Shown here one piece after another: positions 1 through 6,670 of a stretch of 9,686 nt of DNA. A program made the position numbers and the translations under genes. Position 1 is the stretch's first letter. Every line of letters starts with the position of its first letter. The stretch spans positions 1 to 9,686 of the forward strand of contig JAHAWW010000003.1 in NCBI GenBank assembly GCA_018383375.1. Reading direction: 5' to 3'. The notes below the pieces were generated by a model. It was not told where the DNA came from, searched no databases, and was given only the letters and a program-made list of their open reading frames with translations. This stretch comes from Prevotellamassilia sp. (GTDB taxonomy: Bacteria; Bacteroidota; Bacteroidia; Bacteroidales; Bacteroidaceae).

Positions 1-992
1 CCGGACTCCATGATGTCGAAACCTTTCTGGAAGTCGTCTACAGGGAAACGGTGGGTGATGACGGGCGAGAGATTGATGCCCGAAACGAGCATCTGCTCCA
101 TCTTGTACCATGTTTCCCACATCTCACGGCCATAGATGCCCTTGATGGTGAGAGCCTTGAAGATGATTTCACTCCAATCGACGGTGGTGGTGGGAGGCAG
201 GATGCCGAGCTGGGCAATTTTCGAACCGTTGTACATATGTGCAACCATTTCGCGGAAGGCCACGGGAGCTCCCGACATCTCAAGACCTACGTCGAACCCA
301 CGGATGCCGAGTTGTTCCATAACCTGTTCGAGGCTTTCGCCGTTGCGGGCATTGACCGTTGCGGTTGCGCCCATCTTTTTGGCAATGTCGAGACGATAGT
401 CGCTGAGGTCGGTCACCACGATGTTTTTGGCTCCGGCAAATCGAGCTATGGCGGTGGCCATGGTGCCGATGAGGCCGGCTCCGGTGATCAAGACGTCTTC
501 GCCGAGGAGGGGGAAAGAGAGGGCGGTGTGTGTGGCGTTGCCGAAGGGGTCCATAATGGCAGCCATATCGTCAGAGATGCGGGGGTCGAGCTTGACCACA
601 TTGCTCTCGGGGATGCAGAGGTATTCGGCAAAGGCACCATCGCGATTGACGCCGACACCGATGCTGTTTTCGCAGATGTGTTGGAGACCACGGCGGCAGT
701 TGCGGCAGTGACCGCAAGCTATGTGGCCTTCGCCGGTGACACGGTCGCCCACTTTAATGTTGCGTACACCGATGCCCACTTGCTCTACAATGCCGACATA
801 CTCGTGGCCAATGGTCATCGGGGTTTTGATGGTTTTTTGGCTCCATTCGTCCCACTTGTAGATGTGGAGGTCGGTGCCGCAAATGGCTGTTTTCTTAATT
901 TTGATGAGCACATCGTTGACGCCCACTTCGGGCACAGGCACATCTTCCATCCAGATGCCCTTCATGGGCTCTTTCTTGACTAATGCTTTCAT
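1..992 (-). CDS. tdh: L-threonine 3-dehydrogenase (zinc-dependent), 3' end cut by window edge
   Basis: Medium-chain zinc alcohol dehydrogenase that oxidises L-threonine with NAD+ to 2-amino-3-ketobutyrate, the first step of threonine breakdown to glycine and acetyl-CoA; cytosolic. The minus-strand translation starts MKALVKKEPMKGIWMEDVPV. Catalytic zinc ligands fall at C38, H63 and E64 (GHE 62-64), with T40 and H43 next to them. The structural zinc site is C93, C96, C99 and C107. All of these match the numbering of E. coli TDH. The Rossmann loop reads GAGLIG at 171-176 (GAGPIG is common in the superfamily). 330 codons are visible, ending in DDFQKGFDIMESG; the E. coli protein is 341 residues, so about 11 are missing only because the window ends. 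The ATG at 990-992 gives the usual family N-terminus. It has its own promoter-like site at 1085-1116 and is separated from the upstream tRNA gene by a terminator. Confidence 0.97.
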   Translation of the reverse strand, partial: MKALVKKEPMKGIWMEDVPVPEVGVNDVLIKIKKTAICGTDLHIYKWDEWSQKTIKTPMTIGHEYVGIVEQVGIGVRNIKVGDRVTGEGHIACGHCRNCRRGLQHICENSIGVGVNRDGAFAEYLCIPESNVVKLDPRISDDMAAIMDPFGNATHTALSFPLLGEDVLITGAGLIGTMATAIARFAGAKNIVVTDLSDYRLDIAKKMGATATVNARNGESLEQVMEQLGIRGFDVGLEMSGAPVAFREMVAHMYNGSKIAQLGILPPTTTVDWSEIIFKALTIKGIYGREMWETWYKMEQMLVSGINLSPVITHRFPVDDFQKGFDIMES

Positions 993-1084
993 GTTGTGTG
1001 GTATATTTGAGGTCGTAGTAGTTTGGACGATATAATGATTGGAAAGGTGTAAGGCTATCTGCCTGGGGGGTGTTTTTCCGTATG

Positions 1085-1116
1085 CAAAATTCCTGCAAGA
1101 ATTTGAGATAAGCAAA
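1085..1116 (-). promoter_or_regulatory. candidate Bacteroidetes promoter for tdh
   Basis: Read on the minus strand, a TTTG box (1113-1116) is followed after 20 nt by GAATTTTG (1085-1092). This matches the Bacteroidetes -33/-7 pattern TTTG-N19/20-TAnnTTTG, except that the first T of the -7 box is G. Transcription would begin near 1078, leaving an untranslated leader of roughly 85 nt before the tdh ATG. No obvious Shine-Dalgarno sequence is seen near the start codon, as is usual in this phylum. Confidence 0.45.
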
Positions 1117-1149
1117 CATTTGGGGCGTTTTTTTATCACTTAAAACAAG

Positions 1150-1185
1150 AAAGTCTCTCATATCATAATTGATACGAGAGACTTT
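1150..1185 (-). terminator. hairpin terminator downstream of tRNA-Gln
   Basis: The 16-nt arms 1150-1165 and 1170-1185 are complementary around the 4-nt loop 1166-1169. The only imperfect position (1160/1175) is an A·C mismatch in plus-strand RNA but a G·U pair in minus-strand RNA, which favours function on the minus strand. In that direction it is followed by TCTTGTTTTA, a modest U-rich tract. It lies 8 nt past the 3' end of the tRNA gene and before the tdh promoter, so it most likely ends the tRNA transcript. Confidence 0.75.
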
Positions 1186-1193
1186 AATTGGTG

Positions 1194-1265
1194 TTGTTCC
1201 ACTCCGACTCGAACGGGGACTGAGAGAACCAAAAACTCTAGTGCTAACCATTACACCATGGAACA
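1194..1265 (-). tRNA. tRNA-Gln (anticodon UUG)
   Basis: Read on the minus strand, the gene folds into a full cloverleaf of 72 nt. The acceptor stem TGTTCCA/TGGAACA pairs perfectly over 7 bp. A D-arm with the AATGGTTA loop follows, then an anticodon loop TTTTGGT with TTG at positions 34-36, a 4-nt variable region and a T-arm with the loop TTCGAGT. The discriminator base is A, and CCA is not encoded, so it must be added after transcription. UUG reads CAA (and CAG by wobble) glutamine codons. Two stem positions are unpaired: U·U at the base of the anticodon loop (31/39) and C·A at 50/64 in the T stem. The gene has its own promoter (1296-1326) and terminator (1150-1185), so I take it as functional. 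Confidence 0.92.
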
Positions 1266-1295
1266 ATCCGCTTGTTGCTTCGTTAGAAGACGCTG

Positions 1296-1326
1296 CAAAA
1301 GTAGAAATTATTTTCCATTCTGCAAA
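1296..1326 (-). promoter_or_regulatory. strong Bacteroidetes-type promoter for tRNA-Gln
   Basis: On the minus strand TTTG (1323-1326) is followed after exactly 19 nt by TACTTTTG (1296-1303), a full match to TTTG-N19-TAnnTTTG. The predicted start point is near 1289, about 24 nt before the tRNA 5' end. The site lies in the 114-nt spacer after queG, where I see no terminator, so some read-through from queG into the tRNA is also possible. Confidence 0.65.
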
Positions 1327-1379
1327 GGAATGTGGTGTTTTTCTGTTTTTTGCGTGCGTATTGGGAGGCTTTTGGGGTG

Positions 1380-2327
1380 CTATTCCTCGTTGTCTTCGGC
1401 GGTATGGAGTGCTTGAATGTTGCGGGTCAGACCCTCGAACCCGGCTCTTTTGACGGCGCTCCCTTTGAAGAGTCGGCGATAGTCTTCGATGGTGAGGCTT
1501 TGCCAGTTTGTCGCGGTCATTTGCTTGAGTTGGGTTTTGGGTTGGAAGTCTTTTTCGGCAGTGGCCGGGGCAAAACGGTTCCATGGGCAGGCTTCGGCAC
1601 AGCGGTCGCAGCCATAAAAGCAACTGCCCATTTTTGAGCCGGTGCCGATGGGGAGCTCGCCGCGGTGTTCGATGGTGAGGTATGACAGGCAGCGGCGGGC
1701 ATCGAGTGTGCCGTCGCCCATTAGTGCGCCTGTGGGACAGGCATCTATGCAGCGGCGACATTCGCCACAGCGTCCTGTGGTTGGTTGGTCGTAATGGTCG
1801 GCAGGATGGATGAGCACGAGCTCGCCCAGAAAGAAGTAGGTGCCGGCTCCGGGAATGATAAACTGCCCAGACCGTCCGGGCCAGCCGAGTCCACATTGTT
1901 TGGCCCAATAGCGTTCGTCTATGGGGGCGGTGTCGCAAAAAATTCGCCCATCGACATAATCTTGCAACCCGAGCGCAGCCATAAGTGCCTTGAGACGTTC
2001 GCGCATCACGTCGTGATAGTCGCGCCCACGGGCATAACGGGCCAGACTGACGGCTCCGCCGGCCTGGCTGTCGGGAAGATAATAGCCCAAAGCTACGGAG
2101 ACGATGGTTTGTGCGCCCTCTACCAGGAGGCAGGGGTTGAGGCGTTTTTCAAGATTGTTTTCAATCCAAGCCATATCGGCTTGATGCCCACCGGCAAGCC
2201 AGGCTTTGTAGCGACGGGCATATTCTTCGTCGAGTGGAGCTGCAGGGGCAATGCCCGCAGCATAAAAGCCGAGGCGTTTGGCCTCGGCTTTTATTTGGTC
2301 TGAATGAAGCATGATGTGATGGCTCAT
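1380..2327 (-). CDS. queG: epoxyqueuosine reductase QueG
   Basis: Catalyses the last step of queuosine synthesis: cobalamin- and iron-sulfur-dependent reduction of epoxyqueuosine to queuosine at position 34 of tRNAs with GUN anticodons (Asp, Asn, His, Tyr). Cytosolic. The 315-residue protein has the DUF1730 region first (ARGRDYH at about 99-105, and DTAP with the probable catalytic D132). Two 4Fe-4S clusters follow: C187, C190, C193 and C197 ending in CP, and C213, C240, C243 and C247 ending in CPWN. The C-terminal FKGSAVKRAGFEG segment is typical of the family. The usual GWIGKN loop is replaced by GWPGRS at 148-153. ATG 2325-2327 gives MSHHIMLHSD; the second Met (2310-2312) is an equally plausible start and aligns better with the usual short N-terminus. 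It lies 18 nt after the deacetylase stop. A terminator-like palindrome covers codons 12-22. The tRNA-Gln downstream is not a queuosine substrate. Confidence 0.96.
   Translation of the reverse strand: MSHHIMLHSDQIKAEAKRLGFYAAGIAPAAPLDEEYARRYKAWLAGGHQADMAWIENNLEKRLNPCLLVEGAQTIVSVALGYYLPDSQAGGAVSLARYARGRDYHDVMRERLKALMAALGLQDYVDGRIFCDTAPIDERYWAKQCGLGWPGRSGQFIIPGAGTYFFLGELVLIHPADHYDQPTTGRCGECRRCIDACPTGALMGDGTLDARRCLSYLTIEHRGELPIGTGSKMGSCFYGCDRCAEACPWNRFAPATAEKDFQPKTQLKQMTATNWQSLTIEDYRRLFKGSAVKRAGFEGLTRNIQALHTAEDNEE
2262..2294 (-). repeat. perfect 14-bp terminator-like inverted repeat inside the start of queG
   Basis: Arms ATAAAAGCCGAGGC (2262-2275) and GCCTCGGCTTTTAT (2281-2294) pair perfectly around a 5-nt loop. 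The GC-rich 8-bp core, flanked by an A run on one side and TTTTAT on the other, has the shape of a bidirectional intrinsic terminator. It encodes IKAEAKRLGFY of QueG (codons 12-22), 34 nt after the first start codon and 52 nt after the deacetylase stop. It could end transcripts of the upstream DUF2723/deacetylase genes, or act on queG expression depending on whether ribosomes are translating this region. Function is inferred; the palindrome itself is plain in the sequence. Confidence 0.6.
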
Positions 2328-2345
2328 GTGGTGTGGGCGTTGCTT

Positions 2346-2957
2346 TTAATCAAACACCTTGAAACTGTAGCCTTGCGATTGCAGCCATTCGATGGCGCGT
2401 GGCAGGGCATAGAGCAGTTTGTCGTGGCTCTTGACGGAGTCGTGGAAGGTGATGATGCTACCCGGTCGGGCATAGCGGCGGATGTTGAGCAAAACATCGC
2501 GGCCGTTGAGGCGTGTGGAATAGTCGCGTGTGACAAGGTCCCACATGACGATGCGGTAGCGTTGCTTCACTGCAGCATATTGCTCCCATTTCATCCATCC
2601 GTGTGGTGGGCGGAAGAGGTTTGTCCGGAGATAGACATTGGCCTTGTCCACGTTGCGCACATAGCTGCTGATGCCGTGTCGGAGTCCTCCGATGTGGTTG
2701 AAGGTATGGTTGCCCAGCCGGTGACCTCGAGCTTTGACCATCTTAAACTCCTCGGGGTGTTTGCGGATGTTGTCTCCCACCATAAAGAAGGTGGCTTTGA
2801 TGCCGTAGTGGTCGAGCACGTCAAGCACCCACGGTGTGACTTCGGGGATGGGGCCATCGTCGAAGGTGAGATAGACGGCTCGTTCGTTGGGGTTCATGCG
2901 CCAGAGGGCATGAGGATAGAGCCATCTGAGAAACTTGGCGGGCTGTTCGATAATCAT
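2346..2957 (-). CDS. polysaccharide deacetylase family protein (NodB/CE4 domain)
   Basis: A 203-residue protein that is almost entirely a NodB homology domain, the carbohydrate esterase family 4 fold that removes N- or O-acetyl groups from sugars using a divalent metal. All motifs are present: TFDDGP at 31-36 (catalytic base D33, metal ligand D34), HTFNH at 84-88 (metal ligands H84 and H88), RPPHG at 116-120, MWDLVTRDYS at 138-147 and FHDS at 171-174 (H172). It should therefore be active. No signal peptide is visible: the N-terminus (MIIEQPAKFLRWLYPHALWR) is short, aromatic and basic, perhaps a membrane-surface helix. A cytosolic or membrane-associated location is suggested, unlike peptidoglycan deacetylases that are exported. 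The start lies 3 nt after the stop of the DUF2723 gene, so the two are almost certainly co-translated. The true substrate is unknown. Confidence 0.94.
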   Translation of the reverse strand: MIIEQPAKFLRWLYPHALWRMNPNERAVYLTFDDGPIPEVTPWVLDVLDHYGIKATFFMVGDNIRKHPEEFKMVKARGHRLGNHTFNHIGGLRHGISSYVRNVDKANVYLRTNLFRPPHGWMKWEQYAAVKQRYRIVMWDLVTRDYSTRLNGRDVLLNIRRYARPGSIITFHDSVKSHDKLLYALPRAIEWLQSQGYSFKVFD

Positions 2958-2960
2958 GGC

Positions 2961-5900
2961 TTAGAAGTCGCCCAGGCCATCGCCATTCCCGCCCAAGTCG
3001 ATGGTGGGGAGAGACGACGGTTGATTATAGTTTTGCTCGAGGTTGTTGTAGATGGTCTGAACGAGGCTCAGTGCTTCAGATTGAGCAGCCAGACGAGCTA
3101 TCTTGGCCCGTGTGTCTTTATCGAATTTGTCTTGGATTTCCAATATACGGTAGAGCACAGAGAGTTTGCCTCTGAACTTTTCCATCATGTGGGCTTGGCG
3201 CTCTTCGTTCAGGGTGTTGCCCCAATTGAGGTAGTCGTGAGCTGCCCCAAAGATGGCGAGGGCCACTCGGCTGGCTTCTTTGGTGTTGCCCACGCCCAGC
3301 CATGCCGTGACGACATCGGTGTCGTAGTCGTCGTAGGGGATGTTTTCGGGCGGCAACACTTGTTTGCACTTTTCGAGTGCTTTGCGAGCCTTGTCGGTCT
3401 TGCCTTCATTCAGGAGTTGCTTGACGAGGAGGATGAACATATTGCGGTGGGTGGAGCACATGCGCATCACGGTTTCGTCAAGATAGATGTTTTTGGTCGC
3501 CACATTGCCATATTTGAAGCGGTTCATCATATTGTCGTACATCTTTTCGCTGTCGATGACCAAATTGGGTCGGCCGTCGGCCGTACGGGCATGGCGGAAT
3601 GGCGTGAGGCGATAGGCCAAACCTTCAAGCACGAGGTAGTCGCCCAAGCCGGCATAGTTGCTGTTGGTCAAGTCGCCCCCCAGTGTGACTGACATATAGA
3701 TGGGGCGTTTCCAATCGTTGCGGGCCACCATCTCATAGACCATCATCTGGCTCTTGGTCACACTGTTGCCGAAGTGGATGGTGATGTAGTCGGGGATGCT
3801 GTCTTTGCCTCCAAGCAGTGTGGTGCCTTGAGCGATGACGGCTTGTTTGTTGACGGGTACCATCACAGAGTCGGTCGGGATGACACCGGGTTGTCCTTTG
3901 GCAATACGCCCACGAACGTAGTGGTCGATGATATATTTTAAGTCGTAGGTGTTGACGCCCGTGCGCTGTTTGATGGCGTCAAGTTCGCTTCGCATCTCAG
4001 GTTTTACCTCAAAATAATCAAAGCCTTTACCGCGGTTGTCGACATATTCATAGCGACTCCAAGCAATGGGCAGGGGCGCAGATTCATAGGCTTGCCGTTT
4101 CATCTGATCAGTGTACCAGTCGGTCTGCAAATAACTGAGGTTGCAGACGCGGGCGTCGGTGCGTTTGCCCTCCACCTCTTGAGCATACCAAAGCGGGAAG
4201 GTGTCGTTGTCGCCATTGGTGAAGATGATGGGCATATTGTCTTCGGGCAAGGTGTTGAGATAGTTAAGGCCGAAGTCGCGACAAGCATAGCGTCCGGAGC
4301 GGTCGTGGTCGTCCCACGTCTGGCTCACCATCTGAATGGGCACGAGCAGTGACAATGCCGACACGCTGACAGATACCGGCAGCGGTTTGTTTTTCACCAA
4401 CTTGTTGAGCCAGTCGCCCAAAGCCATTGCACCCAGACCAATCCAGATGGCAAAGGCGTAGAAGGAGCCTGCATAGGCATAGTCGCGCTCACGAGGCTGA
4501 CTGGGCGTTTGGTTGAGATACATCACAATGGCCAGTCCGGTCATGAAGAAGAGGAAGAACACCACCCAGAACTGCTGTATGCCTCGTTGGCCCTTGAAAG
4601 CTTGCCAGAAAAGGCCGAGTAGACCCAACAACAAGGGCAGACAATAAAATGCGTTGTGGCCTTTGTTGTCTTTAAGGTCGTTGGGCAGTTTGCTTTGGTC
4701 GCCATACAGCCAGTTGTCGATAAACGAGAAACCGGTAATCCAATTGCCGTTGTCTGGATTGCCGTGGCCTTGTATGTCGTTTTGTCGTCCGGCAAAGTTC
4801 CACATGAAATAGCGCCAATACATGAAGTTCACCTGATAAGAGGTGAAGAAACGTATGTTGTCCCATTGTGACGGCATCTGTCCCTCGCCGCTCATTTTTT
4901 CGCCGGCCGAGGTGGTCCATGTGGCGTCGACATCGTGCATGGTGATGTCGCCCATCCACTGCTGATAGTGGCTGGCGTGGCCGCCTGAGTGCATACGTGG
5001 GAACAGCATCTTCATCGCGCCGGGATATTCCAAACCGTCGTTGGTTTCCATATGGTCGTAGCGGTCGGGCTCGTTGGAATCTTGCTTTTCATGGCGCACC
5101 ACAGCTTCCGATTTCTTGACCATATACATATACATCGTTTCGCCGGTCTCTTCGTTAAACACCGGTTCGTAACAAGGCGTTGACGAGAAAGCCGGTCCGT
5201 AGAAGAGCGGTGTGTCGCCATATTGCTCACGGCTCAGGTAGGTGCCGAGGGAGAAAATGTCTTCGGGAGAGTTCTGGTCCATCGGCGTGTTTTGTGTCGA
5301 ACGTATCACGATGACGGCATACGACGAATAGCCAATCATCAGCATCAGCATGCAGAGCAGCGAAGTGTTGAGGAAGCGTTTGCGCAACACATATTGCCCT
5401 TTGTGGCGCATTGTCAAGAGCACGGGCAGACCGCATGTGAGCATAAGGCCAATGACGATGGCCATCGTGCTACGGCCCATAAAGAAAGGAATGCCGAGCA
5501 AAAGCACCGACAGCGTGTACAACACCACAATGAGTGCACGCCTATTTTTCGTGGTGCTCCAAATAGCAGCAAGCACAATGGCAATCAACAGGAGAATGTA
5601 GATGACAAGACCCGTGTTGAAACTCATACCCATCACGTTGACAAAGAAGAGTTCAAACCAGCCACCCACTTTGACAATGCCGGGAACCACACCATAGAGC
5701 ACGGCCACCACCAGCAACATCGATATGCCCAACGCACAGAGCGAACCCGACGTGTTGGCGTTGGGCTTTTTCTTGAAATAATAGACCAAAGCGATGGCCG
5801 GCAGGCAAAGCAGATTGAGCAGGTGGACGCCGATGGAGAGGCCGGTGAGATAGAATATCAATACCAGCCAACGGTCGGAATGAGGCTCGTCGGCATGGTC

Positions 5901-6395
5901 TTCCCATTTCAAAATAAGCCAAAACACCAAGGCGGTGAACATGGACGAGTAGCCATAAACTTCGCCCTCAACGGCCGAAAACCAGAACGTGTCGCTCCAT
6001 GTATAGGCCAAGGCACCAGTCAAGCCGGCTCCCATAATGAGCACCGTCTGCCAAGTGTCGGTCACGATGCCGTCTTTGCACACCAGTTTGCGGGCCAAAT
6101 GCGTGATGGTCCAAAAGAGAAACAAAATACAGAAGGCCGACAGAAGGGCCGACATCACATTGATGCACACGGCAATGTGCTCAGGATTGCTGGTGAAAAG
6201 TGTGAAGAAGTTGCCTGTCAGCATAAAGAAAGGTGCGCCGGGCGGGTGGCCCACTTCCAACTTTGAGGCAGTTGTGATGAATTCGGGACAATCCCAGAAA
6301 CTTGCCGTAGGCTCCACGGTCAGGCAGTAGGTGGTTGCTGCGATGACGAAGGCCAGCCAGCCAAAGATGTTGTTAATGAGCTTATACTGTTTCAT
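2961..6395 (-). CDS. DUF2723 family GT-C-type membrane protein (candidate protein O-mannosyltransferase)
   Basis: A 1144-residue protein. The N-terminal ~365 residues are a chain of hydrophobic segments (the first at about 10-27). The first external loop carries FWDCPEF (D35, E38) and HPPGAP (50-55), the hallmark of DUF2723 and the position of the acidic catalytic residue in GT-C enzymes. A large hydrophilic loop follows (~370-590), then about four more membrane segments with PRERDYAYAG at 634-643. From about residue 700 there is a soluble domain with NGDND at 727-731 and, near the C-terminus, helical TPR-like sequence. The last residues are glycine- and aspartate-rich. Known: the human DUF2723 protein TMEM260 has been reported to be a protein O-mannosyltransferase, and Bacteroidetes have a general secreted-protein O-glycosylation system. 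Inference: this protein may transfer a lipid-linked sugar to exported proteins. It is the first gene of the cluster with the deacetylase and queG. The ATG at 6393-6395 gives the normal family N-terminus. Confidence 0.95.
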   Translation of the reverse strand: MKQYKLINNIFGWLAFVIAATTYCLTVEPTASFWDCPEFITTASKLEVGHPPGAPFFMLTGNFFTLFTSNPEHIAVCINVMSALLSAFCILFLFWTITHLARKLVCKDGIVTDTWQTVLIMGAGLTGALAYTWSDTFWFSAVEGEVYGYSSMFTALVFWLILKWEDHADEPHSDRWLVLIFYLTGLSIGVHLLNLLCLPAIALVYYFKKKPNANTSGSLCALGISMLLVVAVLYGVVPGIVKVGGWFELFFVNVMGMSFNTGLVIYILLLIAIVLAAIWSTTKNRRALIVVLYTLSVLLLGIPFFMGRSTMAIVIGLMLTCGLPVLLTMRHKGQYVLRKRFLNTSLLCMLMLMIGYSSYAVIVIRSTQNTPMDQNSPEDIFSLGTYLSREQYGDTPLFYGPAFSSTPCYEPVFNEETGETMYMYMVKKSEAVVRHEKQDSNEPDRYDHMETNDGLEYPGAMKMLFPRMHSGGHASHYQQWMGDITMHDVDATWTTSAGEKMSGEGQMPSQWDNIRFFTSYQVNFMYWRYFMWNFAGRQNDIQGHGNPDNGNWITGFSFIDNWLYGDQSKLPNDLKDNKGHNAFYCLPLLLGLLGLFWQAFKGQRGIQQFWVVFFLFFMTGLAIVMYLNQTPSQPRERDYAYAGSFYAFAIWIGLGAMALGDWLNKLVKNKPLPVSVSVSALSLLVPIQMVSQTWDDHDRSGRYACRDFGLNYLNTLPEDNMPIIFTNGDNDTFPLWYAQEVEGKRTDARVCNLSYLQTDWYTDQMKRQAYESAPLPIAWSRYEYVDNRGKGFDYFEVKPEMRSELDAIKQRTGVNTYDLKYIIDHYVRGRIAKGQPGVIPTDSVMVPVNKQAVIAQGTTLLGGKDSIPDYITIHFGNSVTKSQMMVYEMVARNDWKRPIYMSVTLGGDLTNSNYAGLGDYLVLEGLAYRLTPFRHARTADGRPNLVIDSEKMYDNMMNRFKYGNVATKNIYLDETVMRMCSTHRNMFILLVKQLLNEGKTDKARKALEKCKQVLPPENIPYDDYDTDVVTAWLGVGNTKEASRVALAIFGAAHDYLNWGNTLNEERQAHMMEKFRGKLSVLYRILEIQDKFDKDTRAKIARLAAQSEALSLVQTIYNNLEQNYNQPSSLPTIDLGGNGDGLGDF

Positions 6396-6476
6396 GTGAG
6401 CAGATTGAAACGACTTGTGTTTTATGGTTTATGCTGTTGAGGCAAATTGGGGCGTAGACACTTTTTAGAGTTTTGG

Positions 6477-6502
6477 GACTCTTAGTCTCTTAGACTTTTA
6501 GT
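6477..6502. repeat. three 8-nt tandem repeats G(A/T)CT(C/T)TTA in the divergent spacer
   Basis: GACTCTTA (6477-6484), GTCTCTTA (6485-6492) and GACTTTTA (6493-6500) follow each other without gaps, and the next bases start a fourth copy. Within them, AGTCT (6484-6488) and AGACT (6492-6496) can form a small 5-bp hairpin. The repeats sit just downstream of the candidate minus-strand -7 box at 6515-6522, so they would lie in the 5' leader of the DUF2723 operon. Function unknown. Confidence 0.6.
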
Positions 6503-6514
6503 GGCTACGACCTG

Positions 6515-6522
6515 CAAAAGTA
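6515..6522 (-). promoter_or_regulatory. candidate -7 box for the DUF2723-deacetylase-queG operon
   Basis: On the minus strand the site reads TACTTTTG, a full match to TAnnTTTG and identical to the box in front of tRNA-Gln. No TTTG is seen at the expected -33 distance, so the promoter may be weak or factor-dependent. The start point would be near 6508, giving a leader of about 110 nt that includes the 8-nt tandem repeats. Confidence 0.45.
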
Positions 6523-6620
6523 GGCATTTTTTTGTAGTCGGGTGGATTAAGAGCCTGATTTTGTGTTTGGGCCGCTTCGTCTTTTTGTCTCGTAATGCAG
6601 CAAGATACACGCATTTTGTG

Positions 6621-6628
6621 TAATTTTG
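6621..6628 (+). promoter_or_regulatory. candidate -7 box for the helicase operon
   Basis: TAATTTTG followed by CACC matches the Bacteroidetes -7 consensus TAnnTTTG. A TTTG lies upstream at 6584-6587 but is too far away (33 nt) to be the normal -33 box. Predicted transcription start is near 6635, giving a leader of about 35 nt before the TTG start codon at 6671. Confidence 0.5.
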
Positions 6629-6670
6629 CACCATAAATATTTATAGGTTTACATCAACATCCCCACACTT

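Noticed and set aside
51..983. 310-codon plus-strand open frame
   Set aside because: Exact antisense shadow of tdh, whose zinc ligands and Rossmann motif fix the real frame on the minus strand.
895..1938. 347-codon minus-strand open frame
   Set aside because: It runs through the tRNA-Gln gene, its promoter and terminator, the start of tdh and the iron-sulfur part of queG in another frame. Its composition is rich in Arg, His and Pro without any domain.
1194..2327. Functional link between queG and the adjacent tRNA gene
   Set aside because: Queuosine is placed only in tRNAs with GUN anticodons; this tRNA has UUG and its own promoter, so the proximity is more likely chance.
2304..3692. 462-codon open frame on the plus strand
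   Set aside because: It is antisense to the deacetylase and the C-terminal part of the DUF2723 gene, both of which have clear families and motifs. The translation resembles no family; long antisense frames arise from GC-rich third positions.
5223..6266. 347-codon plus-strand open frame rich in His and Gln
   Set aside because: Antisense to the membrane region of the DUF2723 protein; composition is that expected from reversing hydrophobic codons.
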